Source of the DNA: Planctomycetia bacterium
GTDB lineage: Bacteria; Planctomycetota; Planctomycetia; Gemmatales; HRBIN36
Assembly: GCA_016795155.1 (NCBI GenBank)
Contig: JAEUIE010000027.1
Coordinates: 1 to 64,000, forward strand
Direction of reading: 5' to 3'
Length of the DNA: 64,000 nt
The notes beneath the pieces are model-generated. The model did no database searches, had not been told where the DNA came from, and saw only the letters and a program-made list of their open reading frames with translations. Both the position numbers and the translations under genes were made by a program. Positions 17,170 to 26,348 of the stretch are shown here, piece after piece; within the stretch, counting starts at the first letter, position 1; the number at the start of each line of letters is the position of its first letter.

Positions 17170-17501
17170 GCCACCAACTCCCTTCGGGGGCAGGGAACAG
17201 AATCACCATCCTCAGCTTTTGCAAGCTGCGTTGTCGCTGATCAACATCCGTGTCGAACAGTGACATGATGGTGTCACTCCAGATGACGCGATGAATGTCA
17301 TGCTGAAGCGGGGCGAATCCTACACCAAGAAACTTGAATCAAAAAGGCCAGTTTCGATGATTTTCCAGAAGATATTTTTTCGTGCGTCAGTCTGGGAAAG
17401 CAGCGTACTTTGCGAGAAAATCACAGTTCAGGACAGTGACGCGACGGCATCTGCAAGGCATCGATAACTTGTTGCAATTACCTTACACGTGCTGTAAGAG
17501 A
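17170..17501. other. Intergenic region, no gene seen
   Basis: This 332-base gap has no open frame I would support. The only structure is CTTACA-CGTGC-TGTAAG at 17482-17498, a six-base stem four bases after the stop of the next minus-strand gene, possibly a weak terminator for it. It should also hold the promoter of the PseG-like gene. Confidence 0.4.
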
Positions 17502-17999
17502 TTAGCGCGCCACATCGGGCTGATGATCAAAGTCTTCAAACGATACTGGCCTGTGTTCTTCCACAGCAGGCTTGCTCTCTACCACTTTGGGAGTCTCAAC
17601 TACCGGCGGTGCTGATGGTGGAGTTTCTACAGGTCTGGTTTGCACCGTTTCCTGCGGAGGTTCCACTGGCTTGCTCGCCGGCGGAATCACTGGGAGCGCG
17701 TCTACCTGCTGATAATCTTTCAGCGTGCGCGGTTTGCCCGGACCCGTGCCTCTACTTTTGATTGCAGCGTTCATCACGCCTGCATGTGCAGCCAACCCCA
17801 TAATCATCGAGCCAGCCAATGCACCGATGAGTATGCACTGCGATCCAAACACATCGTTTGTCAGAGTGGCTTGCGTCGCAACAACATAAACTACGCCCGG
17901 AGTGGATCCGAGTAATGCGCCAGTCAGGCCACGCACCAGAACCATCCAATAAGCTTTATGATCAAACTCGCTCTTGAGAGGCACGCGATTCCCCCACAT
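17502..17999 (-). CDS. Small membrane protein with Pro-rich tail, unknown
   Basis: The ATG at 17999 gives 165 residues; a GTG at 18017 would add six. Two hydrophobic helices (about residues 22-45 and 55-78) are followed by a hydrophilic Pro/Glu/Val-rich tail of about 75 residues with PVEPPQETVQTRPVETPPS-type repeats, which looks disordered. I recognise no family. It begins 9 to 27 bases after the xylulokinase stop on the same strand, so the two are probably cotranscribed, but the sequence gives no functional link. Confidence 0.6.
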   Translation of the reverse strand: MWGNRVPLKSEFDHKAYWMVLVRGLTGALLGSTPGVVYVVATQATLTNDVFGSQCILIGALAGSMIMGLAAHAGVMNAAIKSRGTGPGKPRTLKDYQQVDALPVIPPASKPVEPPQETVQTRPVETPPSAPPVVETPKVVESKPAVEEHRPVSFEDFDHQPDVAR

Positions 18000-18009
18000 C
18001 ACGCTGGCA

Positions 18010-18025
18010 CGTTTCACGGGAAACC
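18010..18025. promoter_or_regulatory. Second parS-like site
   Basis: CGTTTCACGGGAAACC matches parS at 13 of 16 positions, with 12 of the 14 inner positions being part of the palindrome. It lies in the short gap between the xylulokinase stop and the next gene, about 3.8 kb from parB. Confidence 0.3.
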
Positions 18026-18026
18026 G

Positions 18027-19535
18027 TTACCACAATTGTTTCAGCGTTGGATACAGTTTGTGATAGCGTTCATAGATCGATTCGTATTCTTTCTTCTGTA
18101 CTGCATCAGGCAAACGCTCTTCCGTCACGCGAATAGTCGCAGCACAGGCTTCGGGTACCGAGCGATACGCCCCGGTTCCCACCATCGCCAGGAGTGCAAC
18201 TCCAAACGCAGGCCCCTCCTGAGCATTGATCTGGGCTACTTTCTGTCCATAGATGTCCGCCTGCAGTTGACGCCAGTATTCCGACCGGGCGCCACCGCCG
18301 GACAGACGTATCTGTTCAGCCTGCACACCCAGGCCTCGCATCACCTCCAGGCAATCGCGCATAGCAAAGGTAATGCCTTCCACCACGGCACGTGCCATAT
18401 GATGACGGGTATGACGAACGGTCAGACCAACCCAACTTCCACGGGCTTGCGGATCGCTATACGGATGCCGTTCTCCTGTAAGATAAGGAGCAAACAGCAA
18501 TCCCTCTGCTCCTGGAGTTATCTGTTCCACGCCCTGCATGATCAGATCGTATGGGTCACACCCCTTCTTAGTCGCATCCTGCATCAAATCCGCACACAAT
18601 TGATTGCGAAACCACTGCAGCGATCCACCTGCACTCAGCACCACACCCATCTGATGCCAGGCTCCGCGCACTGCATGACACATCGTATGCACTTTACCTT
18701 CCGGATGTGTTTCAGGCTTTTCAGCATGAGCGAATACCACACCACTGGTTCCCATGGTGGCACTGAGAATCCCCGGCTTCACGATGCCATTGCCTACCGC
18801 ACTCGCTGCCTGATCCCCTGCTCCGCCCACCACTGGAACACCGGGTGAAACACCTAACTCTTTTGCTGCCTGGGCTGTCAGCTTGCCGGTTACCTCATCT
18901 GATTCCACACAACGAGGTAACAGTGATGCATTCAGTTGCAACATGTTTAACAGACCGGTGTGCCAGCATCGTTCCCTGACGTTAAGCAATAGTGTGCCTG
19001 AAGCATCGCTTACTTCAGTAGCTAACTCGCCGGTCAGTTTCAGGCGCAGATAATCCTTGGGCAGCAGAACGTGTTGCAGTCTTTCAAATATCCGAGGTTC
19101 ATTATTTCTGAGCCAGAGAATTTTAGGGGCAGTGAAACCGGTAAAAGCAGGGTTGCTGACCATGCTGATGAGTGCCAGCCTGCCACCGGCTGCCTGTTCA
19201 ATCTCTTCACACTCACGTTGAGTTCGCTGATCATTCCACAGAAGTGCAGGCCTGAGCACCTGGTGTGCGCGATCGAGAAACACCGAACCATGCATCTGCC
19301 CGCTCAGGCCGATGCCTTTCAGTTCATCTGGCTTGATGCCACTTTTAGCGATGGCTTGGCGGGAACTCTCGCAGGCGCTCTGCCACCAATCTGCCGGGTT
19401 CTGCTCCGACCAGCCAGGCTGTGGATGAGAGATGGGATGTTCCACGGTGACCGTTGCCAGGATGGTTCCATCCGCCCGGCAAACCAGTGCCTTGGTGCCA
19501 CTGGTGCCCAGATCAATTCCAAGATATGCGCTCAT
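18027..19535 (-). CDS. xylB: Xylulokinase
   Basis: The 502-residue protein is a FGGY-family sugar kinase: YLGIDLGTSGTKALV at the N-terminus is the phosphate-1 loop, LKGIGLSGQMHGSVFLD near residue 75 carries the Q-M-H-G segment typical of xylulokinase, and the C-terminal IRLSGGGARSEYWRQLQADI binds adenosine. ATP phosphorylates D-xylulose to xylulose 5-phosphate for the pentose phosphate route. No xylose isomerase or transporter lies beside it. Length is normal. Confidence 0.94.
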   Translation of the reverse strand: MSAYLGIDLGTSGTKALVCRADGTILATVTVEHPISHPQPGWSEQNPADWWQSACESSRQAIAKSGIKPDELKGIGLSGQMHGSVFLDRAHQVLRPALLWNDQRTQRECEEIEQAAGGRLALISMVSNPAFTGFTAPKILWLRNNEPRIFERLQHVLLPKDYLRLKLTGELATEVSDASGTLLLNVRERCWHTGLLNMLQLNASLLPRCVESDEVTGKLTAQAAKELGVSPGVPVVGGAGDQAASAVGNGIVKPGILSATMGTSGVVFAHAEKPETHPEGKVHTMCHAVRGAWHQMGVVLSAGGSLQWFRNQLCADLMQDATKKGCDPYDLIMQGVEQITPGAEGLLFAPYLTGERHPYSDPQARGSWVGLTVRHTRHHMARAVVEGITFAMRDCLEVMRGLGVQAEQIRLSGGGARSEYWRQLQADIYGQKVAQINAQEGPAFGVALLAMVGTGAYRSVPEACAATIRVTEERLPDAVQKKEYESIYERYHKLYPTLKQLW

Positions 19536-19632
19536 ATGGTGTCCAGCAAATGATGATCATCTTCGTTGTATCAGAAGAATGGGTGCATTGCTCAGGAAAA
19601 GAGACTGAGATTTGCGTCAATCAACAGAAGTC

Positions 19633-19671
19633 GTGCCACACTCCGGCGGTACTCCGCCGGGGTGTGCCTGC
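19633..19671 (+). repeat. Dispersed hairpin repeat, copy 1
   Basis: GTGC is followed by CACACT, CCGGCGG, loop TACT, CCGCCGG and GGTGTG, a 13-base stem (one G-T wobble). It is nearly identical to copy 2 at 20760; the two flank the DUF1559 gene in the same orientation. Copies 3 and 4 at 61.6-61.7 kb keep the base and loop but have other stems. Confidence 0.85.
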
Positions 19672-19700
19672 AGCATCCTGTCTTGGCAACAACCTATTCT

Positions 19701-20672
19701 TTATTTGATTTCATCCAGACAGCTGGGTGATGGCCCACGCCACTTGATAAACGGTCCGAGTCTATTCAGTGCTCCATCGTATACCACGCTGTCGGTATGC
19801 CCATCTGCGAATGCGAGACGATATCGACGATTCCCCTCTCCTGGTGCATTATCTTCATTGATGTTGACACCAATAAGGAAAGGAACAATTGGAGCCGGGG
19901 TGTGTCTTACTACTCGACCCAATGCCAGTGGCTTACCTTCTGCAAATTCAAGATCGGCTGGCTTCGTCCACGGCACTGCTTCTTGAGCAATTCCAGCAAT
20001 GATGACGCTATCCATTCTTCCCTGTGCTTTGATTTCCGGAATCGTCGCTTGCTTGTCGTGTTCAAACACTGCTCCGGGCCCAACTATTAATTGATAGAAC
20101 GTACCACCCCATGGTTCCTGCTGACCATAGCCAGGAAGTCGATAACAGTTTGGGAGGGATTTCAATAGTGTCAGATTGTGATTGCTGTTCCAAGGTTCAT
20201 CGAGATGAAATTGACGATACAGTTCTTCTCTTCCGAGAAAAGGAAGCAAATGGACGCGCCAACTGAGTAAAGGCTGACCAGTCGAAGAATAGCTGGCTAC
20301 AGCCGGGAACTGACCATGTTTTTCATGCCATTGATGAAGGCCAGCAACTATGGTCTCCAACTGTTTTGCCGCATATCCACTCGAATAGTTTGATGCATAG
20401 AGCGTACTCAACAGTGGTACTATTGAATAAGCAATCAAGACCAGTGGGAATAACAATATCGATCCGATCAGTATACCAATGATTCTTCGAATAACTGTTT
20501 TTGGTTCCTTCCACCAGCGTAAGATACAACTGAACATGATGTATAACCCAATGAAAAAGGCGGTAGCATCGAGCGCCAATACTGGGTCGTAGAAAATAGT
20601 AATACTCATTGCCAAGATAAACAGCATAACGGCAAGAACCGCACGTCGTTCCCGTGTCATGGAGATGCTCAA
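19701..20672 (-). CDS. DUF1559-type protein with three N-terminal membrane helices
   Basis: The 323-residue protein has three hydrophobic helices in its first 100 residues, then a DUF1559-like domain with the typical LLSWRVHLLPFLGREELYRQF and LDEPWNSNHN segments and an H-x-G-H-like FADGHTDSVVYDG ending. DUF1559 proteins are abundant in planctomycetes and usually carry a type IV pilin-like N-terminus; here that is replaced by a multi-pass membrane segment, so this is a variant. Function unknown. Hairpin repeats lie on both sides. Confidence 0.75.
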   Translation of the reverse strand: MSISMTRERRAVLAVMLFILAMSITIFYDPVLALDATAFFIGLYIMFSCILRWWKEPKTVIRRIIGILIGSILLFPLVLIAYSIVPLLSTLYASNYSSGYAAKQLETIVAGLHQWHEKHGQFPAVASYSSTGQPLLSWRVHLLPFLGREELYRQFHLDEPWNSNHNLTLLKSLPNCYRLPGYGQQEPWGGTFYQLIVGPGAVFEHDKQATIPEIKAQGRMDSVIIAGIAQEAVPWTKPADLEFAEGKPLALGRVVRHTPAPIVPFLIGVNINEDNAPGEGNRRYRLAFADGHTDSVVYDGALNRLGPFIKWRGPSPSCLDEIK

Positions 20673-20759
20673 ACCAATTATTGCGACTGCTGACAGTTGC
20701 CTCCCACACTAACATCCGAACGGTATCGAGTACAGCGTATTGCGTCAAATCCGCAGACC

Positions 20760-20798
20760 GTGCCACACTCCGGCGGTACTCCGCCGGGGTGTGTCTGC
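20760..20798 (+). repeat. Dispersed hairpin repeat, copy 2
   Basis: Same unit as copy 1: CACACT at 20764-20769, CCGGCGG, loop TACT at 20777-20780, CCGCCGG and GGTGTG ending at 20793. The 39-base unit differs from copy 1 at one position after the stem. It lies about 88 bases upstream of the DUF1559 start. Confidence 0.85.
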
Positions 20799-21008
20799 TG
20801 TAACCAGTCGAGGCAAAAACTGGACATCGAAATGAGTCACTCTTGAAAAAATAACATCCTTACACTAATATAGTATACTATTGTTTATTGACCTCTGATT
20901 CCCTGCAGTTGGCCAGGTAAATGACAATCAACACGGCCAATCCGCTTTCATACATGACAGGAAAATATCTTGTGGTGTATGATACTGCCATGCACAACGC
21001 GAATATCC

Positions 21009-21054
21009 CTGTAAACATGGCGCGCGCACGAGCTGCTGCAGGTGGCCCATTTCG
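21009..21054. repeat. 46-base direct repeat, unit 1
   Basis: CTGTAA[A/T]CATGGCGCGCGC opens a 46-base unit that recurs at 21123-21168 with 40 of 46 identities and a period of 114 bases. The unit is much more GC-rich than the bases around it. Confidence 0.75.
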
Positions 21055-21084
21055 CGAAGTAACCTTATCTAGTGAAGGCAAAGC

Positions 21085-22269
21085 ATGATCCAACTCCAGC
21101 ACTCAAGCCAACGCCAAAACCACTGTAATCATGGCGCGCGCACGGGGCGCTGCAGGTGGCCGATTCCGATTCTCATCACCAGCGGCTTACTTCTTCTACA
21201 CCTTTTCGTTACCGCCTCAACTTTTGCAGTAGCTGAATTTTTACAGGAGTATAATATTGTACACTATACCGATCATACACGGTTACTGTTGTGGAAAGAT
21301 AGTCACGGCGCTCTGCAGCCAGTGAAAACTGCCGACGATTGGAAGAAAAGACGAGCACACATCATCAACAACTTCGAAGCAGCTGCAGGCAGAAGGTCCG
21401 AAAAATCTCGCGACCCGGAACAGATCACTTATCAAACTCACGAATCCGTTTCACTGGGCAACATCGTTCGCAAGAAGATCACTATTCCCATAGATGACAA
21501 CGATATCATCCACGCCTACCTGTTCCTGCCTGCATCTAAAGTCAAACTCCCAGCCATGCTCTGCCTGCATCAAACCACGAAGTCTGGCAAAGGCGAACCG
21601 TCAGGCCTGGCTGGCTTGCCTACCCTGCACTATGCCCTGGAGCTGGCCCAGCGAGGTTACATCACCATCGCACCTGATTACCCGCGCTTTGGCGACTCCA
21701 CCACCGATGCCTATCAGCTAGGCTATGTAAGTGCCACGGCCAAGGGCATTGCCAACCATCGGCATTGTGTCACACTGCTGACGCAACTGCCTGAAGTCGA
21801 TGCGGAACGGATTGGCTGCATCGGCCATTCGCTGGGCGGTCACAATTCCATCTTTGTTGCACTGTATGAACCACGCATCAAGGTAATTGCCAGCAGTTGC
21901 GGATTCTGCTCATTCCCGAAATACTACGGCGGCAATCTGAAAGGCTGGACGCATGCAGGCTATATGCCACGCATCGCGAGTCTGTTTGACAGCGATCCGA
22001 AAAAAGTGCCATTTGACTTCACCGAACTGCTGGCAGCCCTGGCTCCCCGGCCTGTGTTCATCAACGCTCCACTGCGTGATGCCAACTTTGATGTGGAAGG
22101 CGTCCGCGATTGTGTCAAAGCTGCCTTGCCGGTCTATCAACTGTTTGGCAAAACAGAAAATCTGGTTGCAGTTCACCCTGATTGTGAACATGCTTTCCCT
22201 GATGACATTCGTGAGAAGTGTTATCGCTTTCTGTATACTCACTTACGCGATCGCAAGGAGAGTAAATAG
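21085..22269 (+). CDS. Secreted alpha/beta hydrolase (dienelactone hydrolase-like)
   Basis: The 394-residue protein has a hydrophobic export segment around residues 31-50 (ITSGLLLLHLFVTASTFAVA). The hydrolase core shows IGCIGHSLGGHNS with the nucleophile Ser near residue 252, an acidic residue in the ANFDVEG region, and a late VHPDCEHAFPDD that supplies His. The family hydrolyses esters or lactones in the periplasm; planctomycete relatives are often near carbohydrate genes. Residues about 13-28 are encoded by the second unit of a direct repeat, so the N-terminus may have been altered by that repeat. The 3' end overlaps the PVC gene antisense by 31 bases. Confidence 0.8.
   Translation: MIQLQHSSQRQNHCNHGARTGRCRWPIPILITSGLLLLHLFVTASTFAVAEFLQEYNIVHYTDHTRLLLWKDSHGALQPVKTADDWKKRRAHIINNFEAAAGRRSEKSRDPEQITYQTHESVSLGNIVRKKITIPIDDNDIIHAYLFLPASKVKLPAMLCLHQTTKSGKGEPSGLAGLPTLHYALELAQRGYITIAPDYPRFGDSTTDAYQLGYVSATAKGIANHRHCVTLLTQLPEVDAERIGCIGHSLGGHNSIFVALYEPRIKVIASSCGFCSFPKYYGGNLKGWTHAGYMPRIASLFDSDPKKVPFDFTELLAALAPRPVFINAPLRDANFDVEGVRDCVKAALPVYQLFGKTENLVAVHPDCEHAFPDDIREKCYRFLYTHLRDRKESK
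21123..21168. repeat. 46-base direct repeat, unit 2
   Basis: Second copy of the unit at 21009-21054, lying within the first codons of the hydrolase gene. Differences from unit 1 are six substitutions and no indels. Confidence 0.75.
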
Positions 22270-25145
22270 CCGATGATGTCGGCAGTATCCTGCACAGATA
22301 CCTGTTCTTCGAAGTTTTCAGGCATCAACGATTTTCCGGTGCCCTGCACTTCTTCCAGATCGCTGCGCAGGATAGTCTCTTCGACACCTTCAGCCCGCTT
22401 GAGCGTGATGCTCGATGCTGATTCACTGCTCATCACCCCTGTCACGGTTCTGCCTGTTTTGGTAATCACCAGGTAATTGACATAACGCGGATCGACTTCA
22501 CGGTTGGGATCGAGCATATCAATCAGCAAAGCTTCCGGCGTTTTGTTGCCAAGCGCTCCTAAAAGGTCTGGCCCAACAACATGCCCCTGCCCCTGAATCT
22601 GATGGCAGGTGGAGCAATGCTTGGCAAAGAGAGCTTTGCCACGTTCTACATTAGCTGTCATCTGAAGCGATGGAGCATAGCGGATCAGTATCTGCTGACG
22701 GCTCGTAACCTGGGCGCTGGTCTGCAACTTCTCTGCCCGCTGGCGGATGTTCGCATTTCGCGAACGTAATAATTGCTCCCGACGCGATTGATCAAGCTGC
22801 AGCCAGGCAAACTCTTTCTTCTCCGCTCGCTCCAGAAGGTACTCGATGAAAATAGTCCTGCCCAGCAATACTTCCTGTGCTTCCCGACGGATAGTCGGAC
22901 TCCACGTTGGCCAAAGTGTCAGCAGCAATACTGTAACTTCCCGTTCATCAAAACGGCTGATGGCCTGCAGTGCGTTCCGCTGATCATCTAAAGAAGACGT
23001 AGAACTGAGCAGTTCCTGCAGCAATGGCTTGGCTTCTTTCCAGTTGGTATAGCCCAACAGACTGATGGCCATCTGCCTGGTGTTCGAACTGATTTTGGCT
23101 TGATGAATCAGGCTGTTCAATCTCGAAGTGATATCTGGCAAGGTGCGCAGATAACTTGATCCAATCCCTTTCAAAACAGCCAGTTGACTATCTGACCAGT
23201 CTTTTTGCAAATACCTTTTCAATGACTGATCCGACTGCAACTCCAGCAGCGGTACCTTTTTACCGACCAGTTGTGCCAGCCTTTCCAGAAAGGCATTGGA
23301 TATCTTCTCATTAGCCATGACCGATCGCAATAACTGCCATTCCAAACCCTGGAGTGAAGACAGTAGAGCAGTATCGAACCAGGTATCTCTATCTCTTCGC
23401 TTCAGTAGTTGATACGCCAACTGTAGCCTTTCCTGATGATCCAGTGGCAGCGAACCCAGGCTGAGCGCCAGTTGAAACCGTACCTGCGGATGCTGATCTT
23501 CTGCAATATACATCAATTGCTGTTTCAGTGGTTCTGACAAACTGCGTCGCGATTCACAGAATTGCAGCGCAGCCATGCGTACTGCATATTCATCCAGCGA
23601 AGTACTTTTCAGCGCCGATTCCAAGTTGCCATCATCTAAATGATTGCACAACGAAAGTAAGCTTAATGACAGAATGCGCGCATGGGGCAGGGGATGTGAT
23701 GTTAACTGTTTCAACTCCGACACATTGTGCTTAACATCTTTCTCCAGCAGCAACCGAAATGCAGTCTCTCTTCGCCAACTAATACTGGAACCCAGTTCCT
23801 GAATCAGTTCTTGCTCGCCGAGTTGATCTAAACGTTTCTGTTTCACTATTGTTGTTTGCTTTGGCTTGATCCGCCAAATGCGGCCCCGTTCCCTACTATT
23901 CAGGTTCCATTTTGCCTTGATGTCATCAGGCAACGACAAAGGTGTTTCAATGATCTCACGGTAGAAATCGGCCAGGTAAAGCGATCCATCCGGGCCGTTG
24001 GCGAGAAAGACAGGCCGAAACCAGGTATCGGTTGAGGCCAGGAACTCGCAATCCTTATCATGGCGTTGTGCCTGAAAAGTCGAGCCTTGCACCTTCAGCA
24101 CATCCCGATGCACCAGGTTATTAGCAGGATCGCAGACAAAGACCTGATTGTCATGCCAGGCTAAACCCGTTGCCGAAGTGAAATATCCGCCCGGCACCAA
24201 TTCTGTTGTCGGAAACCGCTTGGCATCACTCCCACCAGCACGGCGTGTGGTGCGTTCCAGCCGCCAGGCTTCAAAAGGGCTGATGCGAAAGACGCGAGCT
24301 GCAGCACCGTGATCGGGAATGTCCAACACCACCGAGGGAACCGACAGATCAGGATTGCGTTTCAAATAATGATGAGGCAACACAATATGCCGCAGGTGCT
24401 GGCTGTTGGTACACGTCAGCCATTGACCACTGGGTGTCACTGCCAGTCCATACTGCCCACCGCCTGAACAAGGCTCGAGGCTGCCAGGCACATCGGGTTT
24501 GAAACGGAAATGCATGCCGCGCAGTTGAACTATGGGAGCATCAGGCTTTTCGACCGATTTAACAGGGCTATCGTTGCCCCCATTGCAGCCATACACCCAG
24601 CCATCGTAATGGAGTTGCAAACCATTGATCATCTGCTGAATGTTGCTGTTGCCGAAGCCGGTGTAGAGTACCCGTTTCTCCTTACCATCACGCGAGACAA
24701 AAAACAGATCGGGGGCATCACCCACCAGGAAACCATCGCGATAAGGCGCAATCCCACACGGAAAACGTAAGCCATCAAGCACTATGCTGGATTTTTCAAA
24801 GTAACCATCGTGATCGGTATCCTGCAATCTGCGGATGCGGCCTGCCAGGTTGGGAGTCCCCGTGCCTACACCTGCGTTGGGGTAGCCCCGCATTTCCACC
24901 ACGTACAGATCGCCAGCCGCATCAAAGCAAAAACAGACGGGATCAACCACTTCAGGTTCCGCTGCTGCCAGTTCTATGGTGTAGGCGGGGTCCAGCTGAA
25001 ACGTGCCCAGTTCCTCGCGTGCTGAAAGTGGCACCGTCTGGTTCTCTTTATTGCGAGGCAACTCACGCTTTTCCTGAGCCAGCAGAGTGAACGAAAAGAG
25101 CAGGGCACCTATCGAAAACACCATCAGTCGCATGGAAGGCATCAC
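22239..25145 (-). CDS. PVC-type heme-binding CxxCH protein (membrane-bound dehydrogenase type)
   Basis: The 968-residue protein has a signal peptide (MRLMVFSIGALLFSFTLLA), an N-terminal six-bladed propeller region (about residues 50-400, with CFCFDAAGDLYVVEMRGYP and LPDDIKAKW segments), a HEAT-like alpha-solenoid (about 430-820) and a C-terminal cytochrome c domain with CSTCH near residue 877 and later VVGPDLLGALG. These proteins are numerous in planctomycetes and are taken to be periplasmic sugar or alcohol dehydrogenases passing electrons to heme; the substrate of this one is unknown. The heme axial Met may lie in the SLMPENF segment. Confidence 0.93.
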   Translation of the reverse strand: MMPSMRLMVFSIGALLFSFTLLAQEKRELPRNKENQTVPLSAREELGTFQLDPAYTIELAAAEPEVVDPVCFCFDAAGDLYVVEMRGYPNAGVGTGTPNLAGRIRRLQDTDHDGYFEKSSIVLDGLRFPCGIAPYRDGFLVGDAPDLFFVSRDGKEKRVLYTGFGNSNIQQMINGLQLHYDGWVYGCNGGNDSPVKSVEKPDAPIVQLRGMHFRFKPDVPGSLEPCSGGGQYGLAVTPSGQWLTCTNSQHLRHIVLPHHYLKRNPDLSVPSVVLDIPDHGAAARVFRISPFEAWRLERTTRRAGGSDAKRFPTTELVPGGYFTSATGLAWHDNQVFVCDPANNLVHRDVLKVQGSTFQAQRHDKDCEFLASTDTWFRPVFLANGPDGSLYLADFYREIIETPLSLPDDIKAKWNLNSRERGRIWRIKPKQTTIVKQKRLDQLGEQELIQELGSSISWRRETAFRLLLEKDVKHNVSELKQLTSHPLPHARILSLSLLSLCNHLDDGNLESALKSTSLDEYAVRMAALQFCESRRSLSEPLKQQLMYIAEDQHPQVRFQLALSLGSLPLDHQERLQLAYQLLKRRDRDTWFDTALLSSLQGLEWQLLRSVMANEKISNAFLERLAQLVGKKVPLLELQSDQSLKRYLQKDWSDSQLAVLKGIGSSYLRTLPDITSRLNSLIHQAKISSNTRQMAISLLGYTNWKEAKPLLQELLSSTSSLDDQRNALQAISRFDEREVTVLLLTLWPTWSPTIRREAQEVLLGRTIFIEYLLERAEKKEFAWLQLDQSRREQLLRSRNANIRQRAEKLQTSAQVTSRQQILIRYAPSLQMTANVERGKALFAKHCSTCHQIQGQGHVVGPDLLGALGNKTPEALLIDMLDPNREVDPRYVNYLVITKTGRTVTGVMSSESASSITLKRAEGVEETILRSDLEEVQGTGKSLMPENFEEQVSVQDTADIIGYLLSLRSRK

Positions 25146-25175
25146 ATCGTAAAGAAGGCAGGCAGGGATTCAGCA

Positions 25176-25208
25176 TAACAAAAAACCGCCGGGAATGCCC
25201 AGCGGTTT
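25176..25208 (-). terminator. Intrinsic terminator of mdh
   Basis: On the minus strand AAACCGC-TGGG pairs with CCCGGCGGTTT around a short loop, followed directly by a run of T. It lies 28 bases after the mdh stop. Confidence 0.8.
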
Positions 25209-25235
25209 ATCACGATATTCCTCGAATCATAGGCC

Positions 25236-26222
25236 TTAGCCCGGCAGCAGGTCTTTCACTGCTTCGTACTCTTCCTTGAGTTCCTTGTGTGTTAGATCGA
25301 ATTTGGCTTTCCCGAACGCATCCAGTTGCAGGCCGTTGACCGGCTTGTACTGCCCCTGTTCATTGCGGCATGGATAGCCGAACACCAGGCCATGCGTTAC
25401 GCCATATTCACCATTGGAAACGATGGCGGCACTTGTCCAGTCGCCTGCAGGAGTTGGGGCGAGCAGACTTTTCACATGATCCAGTGTCGCATTGGCTGCA
25501 GACATGGCAGAGCTGACCCCTCGAGCCTTGATGATCGCAGCACCGCGATTCTGCACCTGATGAATGAACGTGGTTTCCAGCCAGGCACGATCGGTGATGA
25601 CTTCGGTCGCTGACTTGCCCTTGATGCGGGCATGCTGGAAATCGGGATACTGGGTGTTGGAATGATTACCCCAGATGGTGACGTTGGTGATATCGCTGTT
25701 GCCAACCGATGCCTTCTTGGCGAGTGCCGCTACAGCTCGATTGTGATCGAGACGGGTCAGTGCTGTCCATCGTTCAGCAGGTACATCCTTGCCATTACGC
25801 TGTGCTACCAGGCAATTGGTGTTACAGGGATTACCCACTACGACGACACGAATATCCTTGGCGGCATTGTTGGCAATGGCCTGTCCCTGGCTGACAAAGA
25901 TCTTCCCATTCATCGATAAGAGATCCTTGCGTTCCATGCCTTGCTTGCGTGGGAACGCTCCTACCAGCAGTGCCCAGTTGGCGCCGGCAAATGCCTTGTT
26001 GGCATCATCGGTAAATACGACGCCTTCCAGGTTCGGTGAGCCCAGATCTTCCAACTCCATCACCACGCCTTCCAGCGCTTGCAGTGCCTGGGGAATTTCC
26101 AGCAGTTGTAGAATGACCTTCTTGTCTTTGCCAAACACTTCACCGGCGGCTAGCCTGGCCAGCATGGCATAAGCCACCTGCCCGGCTGCACCTGTCACAG
26201 CAACGCGAACCACCTGACTCAT
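25236..26222 (-). CDS. mdh: Malate dehydrogenase
   Basis: The 328-residue protein begins [20 protein letters not shown], the NAD-binding glycine motif of the cytosolic-type malate dehydrogenases. [14 protein letters not shown] and [14 protein letters not shown] follow, with the catalytic Asp in LTRLDHNRA and His in [13 protein letters not shown]. It oxidises malate to oxaloacetate with NAD in the citric acid cycle. Single gene with its own terminator. Confidence 0.96.
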   Translation of the reverse strand: MSQVVRVAVTGAAGQVAYAMLARLAAGEVFGKDKKVILQLLEIPQALQALEGVVMELEDLGSPNLEGVVFTDDANKAFAGANWALLVGAFPRKQGMERKDLLSMNGKIFVSQGQAIANNAAKDIRVVVVGNPCNTNCLVAQRNGKDVPAERWTALTRLDHNRAVAALAKKASVGNSDITNVTIWGNHSNTQYPDFQHARIKGKSATEVITDRAWLETTFIHQVQNRGAAIIKARGVSSAMSAANATLDHVKSLLAPTPAGDWTSAAIVSNGEYGVTHGLVFGYPCRNEQGQYKPVNGLQLDAFGKAKFDLTHKELKEEYEAVKDLLPG

Positions 26223-26300
26223 GTTGAGACCTCACAAGATGAAAGAACACTATCACCTTATGAAGCCGATACTCCAGCGGGAAGTTGACCTGAAACGAAA

Positions 26301-26327
26301 CAGCCCTTGAGGATCGCTCAAGGGCTG
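26301..26327 (-). terminator. Terminator hairpin of the giant surface protein gene
   Basis: CAGCCCTTGAG and CTCAAGGGCTG form a perfect 11-base stem with a five-base loop, 21 bases after the stop codon at 26349. The following minus-strand bases (TTTCGTTTCAGG) are only moderately T-rich. Confidence 0.7.
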
Positions 26328-26348
26328 CAGAATGGTTAACTATTCAGA

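Noticed and set aside
19633-20798. Integron attC interpretation of the hairpins flanking DUF1559
   Set aside because: The stems are simple 13-base hairpins without the unpaired extrahelical bases and R/L boxes of attC, and no integrase gene is present.
21017-21088. Short plus-strand frame MARARAAAGG... overlapping the hydrolase ATG
   Set aside because: It is only 23 codons and consists mostly of the repeat unit; no ribosome-binding site.
20878-21102. 74-residue minus-strand frame with two hydrophobic stretches
   Set aside because: It spans the direct repeat and overlaps the hydrolase start; no ribosome-binding site and no family match that I recognise. Too weak to call.
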